From contig NZ_DCAO01000045.1 in the NCBI RefSeq assembly GCF_002311515.1, positions 1 to 7,123 on the forward strand: a stretch of DNA of 7,123 nucleotides, read 5' to 3'. The first letter of the stretch is position 1. The number at the start of each line of letters is the position of its first letter. The stretch comes from Thalassospira sp. UBA1131. GTDB lineage: Bacteria; Pseudomonadota; Alphaproteobacteria; Rhodospirillales; Thalassospiraceae. The notes under the pieces were generated by a model, which saw only the letters and a program-made list of their open reading frames with translations, was not told the DNA's origin and ran no database searches. Positions 1-6,057 of this stretch are shown one piece after another. Both the position numbers and the translations under genes were made by a program.

Positions 1-842
1 CCTTCGACCTTGGAAATCTGGGTTGCACGATCGACCATCACCGGGGATACGCGCTGCTCGATGCCCTCGGCAGTCTGTTTGGCAATGCCAAGCAGCTTGA
101 TGCGATACCCAAGTTCTTCAGCAAGCTGGATATCAAGCGCTGAAACGCTGCGGATGCCTTCGACCGCAACCGCGTCAAAGTCGACTTCGACCCCAAAGGC
201 AAGGCTCGCCAGGATCGCAAGCTTGTGCGCGGCATCAATGCCATCGACATCAAAGGTCGGATCGGCTTCGGCATAACCAAGTTTTTGTGCCTCTGCCAGA
301 ACGTCGGCAAAGTCACGGCCCTGTTCACGCATGGTGGTCAGGATGTAGTTACACGTGCCGTTCAAAATACCGGTCACGCGCGAAATCTCGTTACCAGCCA
401 GACCTTCACGCAGTGCCTTGATCACCGGAATACCGCCAGCAACCGCCGCCTCATAGGCAATGGTGACATTGTTGGCATCAGCAATCCGTGCAAGTTCCGC
501 ACCCTTAAGCGCAATCAGTGCCTTATTGGCGGTCACAACGTGCTTGCCGTTTTCAAGGGCGGCCTTGCAGGTGTCATAGGCAATGCCATCCGATCCGCCG
601 ATCAGTTCGACAAGGATGTCGATATCCTTGTCTGCGGCAAGGTCACGGGCATCATCATACCAGGTCAGGCCTTCGGTGGAAAAACCACGATCGCGAGTTC
701 GATCACGCGCCGATACCGCTGTGACGACAATCTGGCGACCCGAACGGTCTGTCAGAAGGTCGCGATGTTCACTCAGCAGTTTAACGGTTCCGGCACCGAC
801 CGTACCAAGGCCTGCCACACCGATTTTGACGACGTCTTTCAC
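1..842 (-). CDS. hom: Homoserine dehydrogenase, N-terminal part (cut by window edge)
   Basis: Catalyses NAD(P)H-dependent reduction of aspartate semialdehyde to homoserine, the cytosolic branch step towards threonine and methionine. I translated 280 codons from GTG at 842. Residues 8-18 form the Rossmann nucleotide-binding loop (GVAGLGTVGAG). ANKAL at 105-109 carries the conserved active-site lysine K107, and NGTCNYIL at 161-168 is the substrate-domain motif. Residues 185-207 fit the family signature A-x3-G-Y-A-x2-D-P-x2-D-V-x-G-x-D-x3-K, ending in D203 and K207. The GTG start is supported by AAGGAG five bases upstream (848-853) and by the Rossmann fold beginning at residue 6. The C-terminus, which in most bacterial enzymes has an ACT domain for threonine feedback, lies outside the window. 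It is downstream of alaC on the same strand, but a hairpin and a candidate promoter of its own sit in the gap. Family assignment is very secure; cofactor preference is not determined. Confidence 0.96.
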   Translation of the reverse strand, partial: MKDVVKIGVAGLGTVGAGTVKLLSEHRDLLTDRSGRQIVVTAVSARDRTRDRGFSTEGLTWYDDARDLAADKDIDILVELIGGSDGIAYDTCKAALENGKHVVTANKALIALKGAELARIADANNVTIAYEAAVAGGIPVIKALREGLAGNEISRVTGILNGTCNYILTTMREQGRDFADVLAEAQKLGYAEADPTFDVDGIDAAHKLAILASLAFGVEVDFDAVAVEGIRSVSALDIQLAEELGYRIKLLGIAKQTAEGIEQRVSPVMVDRATQISKVE

Positions 843-847
843 GATAA

Positions 848-853
848 CTCCTT
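848..853 (-). promoter_or_regulatory. Ribosome binding site fixing the GTG start of hom
   Basis: The minus strand reads AAGGAG five bases before the GTG at 842. This strong Shine-Dalgarno match supports a non-ATG start; no in-frame ATG lies nearby. Confidence 0.8.
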
Positions 854-861
854 GTCGCGTG

Positions 862-890
862 GTTACATCTTTGGCTCCGCCCGTGATCAA
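862..890 (-). promoter_or_regulatory. Candidate sigma-70-type promoter for hom
   Basis: On the minus strand, TTGATC (885-890) and TGTAAC (862-867) each match four of six bases of the -35 and -10 consensus, with an exact 17-bp spacer. The transcript would start near 855, leaving a very short leader that just includes the Shine-Dalgarno sequence. The -35 lies inside an inverted repeat (883-900). This is inference from consensus only. Confidence 0.4.
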
Positions 891-900
891 AAAAGATCAC
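883..900. repeat. Inverted repeat GTGATC-A6-GATCAC over the hom -35 region
   Basis: Two perfect 6-bp arms (883-888 and 895-900) flank six adenines. It overlaps the candidate hom -35 box, so it could be an operator. It could also be part of a leader hairpin if transcription comes through from alaC. Confidence 0.5.
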
Positions 901-909
901 TGCGCCCTG

Positions 910-940
910 ATAACAGAACGCCCGGGACATGTCCCGGGCG
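910..940 (-). terminator. Perfect palindrome, possible terminator after alaC
   Basis: Positions 919-940 are a perfect 22-bp palindrome with arm CGCCCGGGACA, beginning 25 bases beyond the alaC stop in the direction of transcription. The RNA would form a very GC-rich 9-bp stem with a 4-base loop. On the minus strand it is followed by TTCTGTTATC, only a partial T-tract. It may therefore be a weak or leaky intrinsic terminator, or an RNA-stabilising hairpin between alaC and hom. Confidence 0.5.
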
Positions 941-964
941 AAACACAGAATGCTTTATGAGATA

Positions 965-2206
965 TCAGACGGATTTCTTCAACAGTTCACGTGCAGATTC
1001 TGCATCGGGGCACTTGGCGAAGAACTGTTTGATGTTGCGATTGGCCTGACGAATGCGGTGCTTGTTTTCAACAAGCGCGATACGCACATGGCGATCACCA
1101 TACTCGCCAAAGCCAAGACCCGGTGCCACGGCAACGCCTGCTTCCTGCAAAAGAAGCTTGGAAAAATCAAGCGAACCCAGTTCGGCAAAGGCATCGGGGA
1201 TCGGTGCCCAGGCAAACATCGTTGCCGCCGGGCTCGGGATTTCCCAACCGGCACTTTGCGCCCCTTCGATAAAGATATCGCGGCGCTCGCGGTACAGATT
1301 GCGGAATTCCTCGACACAATCCTGCGGACCGTTGAGGGCTGCGGTTGCGGCGACCTGAACCGGGGTAAAGGCACCGTAATCAAGATATGACTTGATGCGG
1401 GTCAGTGCGTTGATCAGCTTTTTATTGCCGGTGGCAAACCCGATACGCCAGCCCGCCATCGAATAGGTTTTCGACAGCGAATAGAATTCAACGGCGATAT
1501 CCTTTGCGCCCTGACACTGCAGGATCGAGGGCGGCGGATTGCCATCAAAATAAATCTCGGAATAGGCAATGTCCGACAGCACATAGATTTCATGCTTGCG
1601 GCAGAAATCGACAACTTCCTGGTAGAACGCCAGATCCACCACAAGGGCGGTCGGGTTGGCCGGGAAGTTCAGAACAACTGCACTTGGTTTCGGGACCGAG
1701 TGTTTCACCGCGCGATGAAGCTGATCCATAAAGCTTTCGGTATTAAATGTCCCCTGATCATCGTGACCAATCGGAATATGGCGCAATGCGGCCCCGGCAA
1801 TGATGAAGCCGAATGCATGGATCGGATAGGACGGGTTGGGCACCAAAAAGATATCGCCTGGGCTTGTGATCGCCGCAGCCAGGTTTGCCAATCCTTCCTT
1901 GGAACCAAGGGTCACAACGGTTTCGGTTTCCGGATCAATATCCACGCCAAAACGACGGCCGTAATAGGCCGCCAATGCCTTGCGCAGGCCGGGAATGCCG
2001 CGCGACATCGAATAGCCATGGGTGCGCGGGTTCTGGACCGTTTCAACCAGCTTATCCACGATATGCTGTGGGGTCGCCGGGTCCGGGTTGCCCATGCCGA
2101 AATCGATAATGTCCTCCCCCGCTCGCCGCGCCGCCGCCTTCATCGCATTTACTTCTGCGAATACATAAGGCGGAAGACGTTTTATGCGGTGGAAGTCCTG
2201 CGACAT
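965..2206 (-). CDS. alaC: AlaC-type PLP aminotransferase (glutamate-pyruvate / LL-DAP aminotransferase-like)
   Basis: A fold-type I, class I/II aminotransferase that moves an amino group between amino acids and 2-oxo acids in the cytosol. It is 413 residues long and resembles E. coli AlaC (about 412) throughout by my recall, including RLPPYVF (10-16), EDIIDFGMGNPD (31-42), THGYSMSRGIP (62-72) and GSKEGLA (101-107). PLP-binding residues are visible: NPT at 184-186, D212 and Y215, the Schiff-base lysine K246 in SLSKTYSMAGWRIGF, R254, and the substrate carboxylate arginine R375 in HVRIAL. The ATG start has GAGGAA eight bases upstream (2215-2220), and the conserved RLPPYVF begins at residue 10 as expected. 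The protein is intact and no key residue is missing. Close relatives are often labelled LL-diaminopimelate aminotransferase. The AlaC-like motifs favour alanine/pyruvate transamination, but the substrate is inferred. hom follows on the same strand after 122 bp, so partial co-transcription is possible. Confidence 0.92.
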   Translation of the reverse strand: MSQDFHRIKRLPPYVFAEVNAMKAAARRAGEDIIDFGMGNPDPATPQHIVDKLVETVQNPRTHGYSMSRGIPGLRKALAAYYGRRFGVDIDPETETVVTLGSKEGLANLAAAITSPGDIFLVPNPSYPIHAFGFIIAGAALRHIPIGHDDQGTFNTESFMDQLHRAVKHSVPKPSAVVLNFPANPTALVVDLAFYQEVVDFCRKHEIYVLSDIAYSEIYFDGNPPPSILQCQGAKDIAVEFYSLSKTYSMAGWRIGFATGNKKLINALTRIKSYLDYGAFTPVQVAATAALNGPQDCVEEFRNLYRERRDIFIEGAQSAGWEIPSPAATMFAWAPIPDAFAELGSLDFSKLLLQEAGVAVAPGLGFGEYGDRHVRIALVENKHRIRQANRNIKQFFAKCPDAESARELLKKSV

Positions 2207-2214
2207 TATCCTGT

Positions 2215-2220
2215 TTCCTC
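2215..2220 (-). promoter_or_regulatory. Ribosome binding site of alaC
   Basis: The minus strand reads GAGGAA eight bases before the ATG at 2206. A second AGGA only two bases from the start is too close to serve. Confidence 0.7.
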
Positions 2221-2481
2221 GTCAAATCACTGAAATTCGAATTTTATGCGAAAAGCATATCCTCGATTTCTCGAAAGTTGCGTTTAGACCCGATATTCAG
2301 GCCATTAATAGCGTACAATTCGAAGGATGTACCTTTTCTTGAAATCATACTCAACGAATTAATGCGCGGAAAATACGCATAAATGCGATTTACGGCATGG
2401 AAAGGACCGGGTGACGTCAGGCTGACGGCAAAAACCCGACCATTTCGGCACGCCCGATCCCGCACGTACGATGCCCAAACG

Positions 2482-2517
2482 CAAAAAAACGCGGAAGGAT
2501 TTCTCCCTCCGCGTTTT
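2482..2517 (-). terminator. Intrinsic terminator of the OmpA-family lipoprotein gene
   Basis: Read on the minus strand, a stem ACGCGGA/TCCGCGT is extended inward by three pairs after one A-C mismatch. It has a 4-base loop (2500-2503) and ends in a run of seven T (complement of 2483-2489). The hairpin begins about 35 bases after the stop at 2552. The opposite strand has only four T after the stem, so termination of plus-strand transcripts would be weaker. Confidence 0.9.
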
Positions 2518-2551
2518 GCTGTTTGGTTCTGAACTGTTCTGATCGACGTGA

Positions 2552-3904
2552 TCAGTAATCCAGATAAATCTCGACACGGCGGTTGCCGGCTTCGCCCGCC
2601 GGAACGCCTTCGTAGTAGCGCGGATCGGCCGAGCCATCCGCCCCGACAAAGATTGCATTCGGATTGACGCCAAGCTCAATCAAACGCGACACGACGGCCG
2701 CCGCACGGCCTTCGGACACACGGCGGTTTACCGCCAGGTGCTGTTCAAGCGACATGTTGCCTGTACGCATCGACGCATGACCAATCACGCGGATAAAGCC
2801 GCTGGTCTGCTGCCATGTTGCGGCAACCTGTTCAAGCACGTTGTAATCGGCACCACCAAGGTTGGTCGAACCGTGCGCGAACTGGATCTGTGCGATCTGG
2901 ACTTCATTGACAGCCGGACCAACCCGATCAATCGACTGCACGCCAAGGCGCGATGCCAGCGCATCGTTGGTGACCGTCATGTCAACAGTCATGGAGTCGC
3001 CATACATCGGCTCCGCCCCGCCCAACTGGCTTTCATCGACGATCACCGAACCATTGTCGGAATACATCGAATAATCAAATTCCTGCGTCTGCACTGGCGC
3101 CGGTTCGTTGGCAAAGACGCCCTGACCTTCGGCCAGACGACGCTGATACTGATCCATGACCGGATCACCAGACGATGCCGGAGTACCCGCACTTGTCTGT
3201 TGTGCAGGCTGCCCACTTTGCGCTGCCTGTGCTGCCTCATAGGCTGCGAGCTGCTGGGCCCGGGCATCAGCCCCCTGTGCCGCAGTCGGTGCTGCAGGCG
3301 GGGCTTCTGGCGTCGGGACCGGACCACTGGAAGGTGATTTTGCATTCCATTCGTCGGCAATCTTGGAGCCGCTTGGCGCAGAGGTTACCGCGCTCGTGGT
3401 GGCAGTTGCCGCCGCAGAACTGCCGGTATCGGCCATCGAACTGCTGGAAACCGGTGTTGTCGGTGCCGGATTGATCGCGGGTTGCGACGCCGGTGCTGCC
3501 GGTGCGGCTTGCAGCGCGTTCACAGGCGGGCTGCTTTGACGGCGGCCACCCTGCTCATACTGGGCATTCTGGCGGTCTGCTGCCAGGCCGGCAACCAGTG
3601 CATCACGTTCTGCATCGCCGGTGACAACCGGTTTGGCGGGCGTGTCGGAAAGGTTCGGGTATTCGCCATCCTCACCTGGAATGGCTTCGTCGGATTTGAC
3701 GGCGCGCTCTTCATCTTCGCCATCAAACATATCACCGACGGATTTGCCCCACTCGACCGGATTGATCGCATCGGGAACCGAAGAACAGGCGCCAAGTGTC
3801 AGCACCACAGCCAGGGCCGAGCCCGTCTGCAGCAATACCCGCAGCTTCCCCCTTGCAGTCTCCTGCCAAGCCCCCTGCCCGGTGGTCGATTTCAGAACGC
3901 CCAT
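2552..3904 (-). CDS. OmpA-family outer-membrane lipoprotein with GHAS-variant peptidoglycan-binding domain
   Basis: Predicted lipoprotein of 450 residues, probably anchored in the outer membrane and facing the periplasm. A basic N-region (ARGKLR) and hydrophobic stretch (about 24-39) lead to a lipobox LGAC with lipidated C40. SSVPDAINPVEWGKSVGDMF (41-60) follows, a segment I recall from related alphaproteobacterial lipoproteins. An acidic stretch comes next, then a low-complexity Ala/Pro/Ser/Gln linker (about 130-250) that could span periplasm. The OmpA C-terminal domain covers about 332-450, with IGHASMRTG, SEGRAAAV (R400 at the family's diaminopimelate-binding arginine) and terminal NRRVEI. 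The usual aspartate of GHTD is serine (S378). I chose ATG at 3904 because GGAG and a purine-rich AAAAGAA precede it; an in-frame TTG at 3922 adds six residues but has no Shine-Dalgarno. Monocistronic, with its own terminator. Envelope-integrity role is inferred from the family. Confidence 0.88.
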   Translation of the reverse strand: MGVLKSTTGQGAWQETARGKLRVLLQTGSALAVVLTLGACSSVPDAINPVEWGKSVGDMFDGEDEERAVKSDEAIPGEDGEYPNLSDTPAKPVVTGDAERDALVAGLAADRQNAQYEQGGRRQSSPPVNALQAAPAAPASQPAINPAPTTPVSSSSMADTGSSAAATATTSAVTSAPSGSKIADEWNAKSPSSGPVPTPEAPPAAPTAAQGADARAQQLAAYEAAQAAQSGQPAQQTSAGTPASSGDPVMDQYQRRLAEGQGVFANEPAPVQTQEFDYSMYSDNGSVIVDESQLGGAEPMYGDSMTVDMTVTNDALASRLGVQSIDRVGPAVNEVQIAQIQFAHGSTNLGGADYNVLEQVAATWQQTSGFIRVIGHASMRTGNMSLEQHLAVNRRVSEGRAAAVVSRLIELGVNPNAIFVGADGSADPRYYEGVPAGEAGNRRVEIYLDY

Positions 3905-4045
3905 TTCTTTTCGCTGCTCCAAATTCAGTTGGACGACGTCTGCATTAAATCAATCCGCAAAAACGTCACCTTATAATTCTTGTACTACCCCTAAACGACG
4001 CGCTAGGCTAAGGCCATGATAAGCTTGGGATCAAGCAAAGTTTCA

Positions 4046-4086
4046 ACCCGGAACGTCAATCGGATACCCGGAACATAGAACGTCAA
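4046..4086. repeat. Short direct repeats upstream of phaC
   Basis: ACCCGGAAC occurs at 4046-4054 and again at 4066-4074, exactly 20 bp apart (about two helical turns). GAACGTCAA occurs at 4051-4059 and 4078-4086. The overlapping repeats cover about 40 bp and lie 80-120 bp before the phaC start. They may be binding sites for a regulator of phaC or the lipoprotein gene, or the remnant of a small local duplication. Confidence 0.6.
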
Positions 4087-4091
4087 AAGTC

Positions 4092-4113
4092 TTGCGATAT
4101 TGCAAAGACGCAA
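4092..4113. promoter_or_regulatory. Overlapping TTGC-N6-GCAA dyads, candidate operator for phaC
   Basis: TTGC at 4092-4095 pairs with GCAA at 4102-4105, and TTGC at 4100-4103 pairs with GCAA at 4110-4113, so two identical-spacing dyads overlap by six bases. TTGCAA at 4100-4105 is the shared centre. PhaR-type regulators of polyhydroxyalkanoate genes bind TGC/GCA dyads in other proteobacteria, but with shorter spacers as I recall. The assignment to PhaR is therefore speculative. Confidence 0.35.
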
Positions 4114-4153
4114 AAATGTTCTGAAGTTACCTTGTATCCGCGGCGGTATCATA

Positions 4154-4158
4154 AGGGA
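4154..4158 (+). promoter_or_regulatory. Ribosome binding site fixing the phaC start
   Basis: AGGGA lies seven bases before the ATG at 4166. An earlier in-frame TTG at 4100 lacks any such site and falls inside the TTGC dyads, so the ATG is preferred. Confidence 0.8.
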
Positions 4159-4165
4159 ATGCCCC

Positions 4166-5968
4166 ATGAGCGATCAACAGGCCATCGAAACTGAAAACAA
4201 ACATCCGGATCCCGAAAAGCTCTCTGCCGCTATGGCAGAGATTGCTGAGAAAAGTCAACGACTTGTGTCTGAATTCCTGGCAAAGCAGGCAGAAGATCCG
4301 GAAATATCCGACCCGGACCCGCTTAATATCGGCTCTGCCTTTGCCGAATTGACCACGCATATGATGCAAAACCCGGTCAAGCTGGTCGAAGCCCAGATGG
4401 AGCTTTGGCAGCAATATTATACCCTGTGGCACAACACCACCCTGCGTATGATGGGCGAAGAAGCCGAACCGGTTGTCTCCCCGCAAAAGGGGGATCGTCG
4501 ATTCCGTGACGAGGCATGGGAAAACAATGAACTGTTTGATTTCATCAAGCAGTCATATTTGCTGTCATCCCAATGGATGCAAAACGTTGTCCATGACGTG
4601 GACGGGCTTGACGACAAAACCGCCCAGAAAGTCGAATTTTACACCCGTCAATTCGTCGATGCGATTTCGCCGACCAACTTCCTGATGACCAACCCGGAAG
4701 TCATACGGACCACAATCGAATCTGGTGGTGAAAACCTGCTTAAGGGTTTGCAAAACCTTCTGGAAGACCTTGAGCGCGGCAAGGGCAAACTGCAAATCCG
4801 CATGACCGATCTTGATGCCTTCAAGGTTGGCGAAAACGTCGCCACCACCGAAGGATCAGTGGTCGGCAAAACGCCGTTGATGGAACTTCTGCAATACAAG
4901 CCAAGCACCGACAAGGTCGCAAAACGCCCGCTTGTGATCGTCCCGCCATGGATCAACAAATACTACATTCTTGATCTGCGCCCGGAAAACTCCTTCATCA
5001 AATGGGCGGTTGATCAGGGCCACACGGTGTTTGTCCTGTCCTGGGTTAACCCGGACAGCGAACTTGCCGAAAAATCGTTTGAAGACTACGCCAAGGAGGG
5101 CGTTCTTGCCGCCCTTGACATGATCGAACAGGCCACCGGCGAGAAAGAGGTCAACGCCATCGGCTATTGCCTTGGTGGTACGCTTCTGGCCTCAACATTG
5201 GCCTATATGGCGAAAATAGGGGATGACCGGGTTAAATCCGCGACCTTCCTGACCACGCTGACCGATTTTGAAAAGTCGGGTGAACTTTCGGTCTTTGTGG
5301 ATGACGAACAGATCAAAAGCCTTGAACACAAGATGTCCAAAGAGGGCTACCTTGACGGGCGCGATATGTCGATGTCGTTTAACATGCTGCGCGCCAATGA
5401 TCTGATCTGGTCGTTTGTGGTGTCCAACTACATGCTGGGCAAGGATCCGTTCCCGTTTGATTTGCTGTATTGGAACTCCGATTCCACCCGCATGCCCAAG
5501 GCAATGCACAGCTTCTATTTGCGCAATATGTATAACAAGAACCTGTTGCGTGAGCCGGGCGGCATCAAGATCTTTGGCGAACCGATTGATCTGCGTGACA
5601 TCAAGATCCCGGTCTATTTCCTTTCAACCCGCGAAGACCATATCGCACCGTGGCAGGCAACCTACGCCGGGACGCAATTGATGTCAGGCCAGGTCAAATT
5701 CGTCCTCTCGGCATCGGGGCATATTGCCGGTGTGGTCAACCCGCCTGCAGCCAAGAAATATTGCTATTGGACGTACAATCGCAATCCGGCCAACCCGGAA
5801 GACTGGATGGCCAAGGCCGCCCAGCATGAAGGATCCTGGTGGACCGATTGGCAAAACTGGGTCGGCCGTCGTGCCGGCGGCAAGGTCGATGCCCGCAAAC
5901 CGGGCGATGGCAAGCTTAAGGTCATTGGCCCGGCCCCCGGCGAATATGTCAAAGTGAGCTTGTCCTGA
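4166..5968 (+). CDS. phaC: Class I poly(3-hydroxyalkanoate) polymerase (PHA synthase)
   Basis: Polymerises (R)-3-hydroxyacyl-CoA, typically 3-hydroxybutyryl-CoA, into polyester at the surface of cytoplasmic storage granules. It is 600 residues from ATG at 4166, close to the 589 of the Cupriavidus necator class I enzyme. The N-terminal half (about 80-250) is the PhaC N-domain, followed by an alpha/beta-hydrolase core with PLVIVPPWINKYYILDL (255-271). The lipase-like box GYCLGG holds nucleophile C335. The triad is completed by D491 in STREDHIAPW and H519 in SGHIAGVVNPP. The tryptophan-rich GSWWTDW motif near the C-terminus (556-562) is also present. All catalytic residues are intact. The length and single-gene arrangement, with no phaE or phaR subunit next to it, indicate class I. 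It is divergent from the lipoprotein gene and ends in its own terminator. No phaA, phaB, phasin or depolymerase is visible in the window. Confidence 0.97.
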   Translation: MSDQQAIETENKHPDPEKLSAAMAEIAEKSQRLVSEFLAKQAEDPEISDPDPLNIGSAFAELTTHMMQNPVKLVEAQMELWQQYYTLWHNTTLRMMGEEAEPVVSPQKGDRRFRDEAWENNELFDFIKQSYLLSSQWMQNVVHDVDGLDDKTAQKVEFYTRQFVDAISPTNFLMTNPEVIRTTIESGGENLLKGLQNLLEDLERGKGKLQIRMTDLDAFKVGENVATTEGSVVGKTPLMELLQYKPSTDKVAKRPLVIVPPWINKYYILDLRPENSFIKWAVDQGHTVFVLSWVNPDSELAEKSFEDYAKEGVLAALDMIEQATGEKEVNAIGYCLGGTLLASTLAYMAKIGDDRVKSATFLTTLTDFEKSGELSVFVDDEQIKSLEHKMSKEGYLDGRDMSMSFNMLRANDLIWSFVVSNYMLGKDPFPFDLLYWNSDSTRMPKAMHSFYLRNMYNKNLLREPGGIKIFGEPIDLRDIKIPVYFLSTREDHIAPWQATYAGTQLMSGQVKFVLSASGHIAGVVNPPAAKKYCYWTYNRNPANPEDWMAKAAQHEGSWWTDWQNWVGRRAGGKVDARKPGDGKLKVIGPAPGEYVKVSLS

Positions 5969-5999
5969 TCTGATCGCAGACCACCCCGACACATTTTCA

Positions 6000-6031
6000 C
6001 GGTCTGCCATTACGGCGGACCGTTTTCTTTT
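6000..6031 (+). terminator. Intrinsic terminator of phaC
   Basis: CGGTCTGCC (6000-6008) pairs with GGCGGACCG (6014-6022) as a 9-bp stem with one G-T wobble and loop ATTAC. It is followed by TTTTCTTTT. It begins 31 bases after the phaC stop. Confidence 0.92.
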
Positions 6032-6045
6032 ATCCGAATAGATCG

Positions 6046-6051
6046 AAGGGA
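6046..6051 (+). promoter_or_regulatory. Ribosome binding site of the beta-hydroxyacid dehydrogenase gene
   Basis: AAGGGA lies six bases before the ATG at 6058 but only three before the in-frame GTG at 6055. This favours the ATG as start. Confidence 0.75.
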
Positions 6052-6057
6052 ATAGTG

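Larger units (their letters stand above)
2207..2551. other. Intergenic region upstream of alaC, no convincing gene
   Basis: This 345-bp gap holds no credible coding sequence. It is locally AT-rich between about 2230 and 2390 and contains several small dyads: AAATTCGAATTT (2233-2244), TATGC-GAAAA-GCATA (2245-2259), GTACA-N10-TGTAC (2313-2332) and CGCAT-AA-ATGCG (2376-2387). The alaC promoter must lie here or overlap these elements, but I see no -35/-10 pair good enough to name. The terminator of the upstream lipoprotein gene occupies the far end. Confidence 0.6.
3905..4165. other. Divergent promoter region between the lipoprotein gene and phaC
   Basis: This 261-bp non-coding region must carry promoters for both neighbours. 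A perfect TATAAT lies on the plus strand at 3972-3977, within an AT-rich patch that also gives TTATAA on the minus strand, but no good -35 is correctly spaced on either strand. A short hairpin GCTTG-GGAT-CAAGC lies at 4023-4036. Between 4046 and 4113 the region has direct repeats and TTGC/GCAA dyads, listed separately. No small gene is apparent. Confidence 0.6.

Noticed and set aside
225..1049. Long plus-strand open frame of 274 codons opposite hom and the end of alaC
   Set aside because: It is antisense to a clear homoserine dehydrogenase with all family motifs, spans an intergenic gap and the end of alaC, and has no recognisable protein features.
1592..2233. Plus-strand open frame of 213 codons opposite alaC
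   Set aside because: It is a shadow of the conserved aminotransferase reading frame; its composition and lack of motifs do not suggest a protein.
2244..2465. Possible 73-codon minus-strand small gene upstream of alaC
   Set aside because: No family resemblance, no signal or membrane segment, and it covers the AT-rich region expected to hold the alaC promoter.
2738..3337. Plus-strand open frame of 199 codons opposite the lipoprotein gene
   Set aside because: It mirrors the low-complexity linker and OmpA domain of the real gene; Cys/Arg-rich text of this kind is typical of antisense frames.
3150..3550. Possible tandem repeat or CRISPR-like array in the Ala/Pro-rich part of the lipoprotein gene
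   Set aside because: The repetitiveness is codon-level low complexity (Ala, Pro, Ser, Gln) without a fixed repeat unit or spacer length.
3972..3977. Perfect TATAAT as the phaC -10 box
   Set aside because: No acceptable -35 lies 16-18 bp upstream and it would imply a leader of roughly 180 bases; kept only as a note in the intergenic entry.
4147..4152. TATCAT as a phaC -10 box
   Set aside because: It matches five of six bases but overlaps the ribosome-site region, so transcription would start almost at the start codon and exclude the Shine-Dalgarno.
4100..4165. N-terminal extension of phaC from TTG at 4100
   Set aside because: It lacks a ribosome binding site, adds 22 residues unlike PhaC proteins, and runs through likely regulatory dyads; ATG at 4166 has a well-spaced AGGGA.
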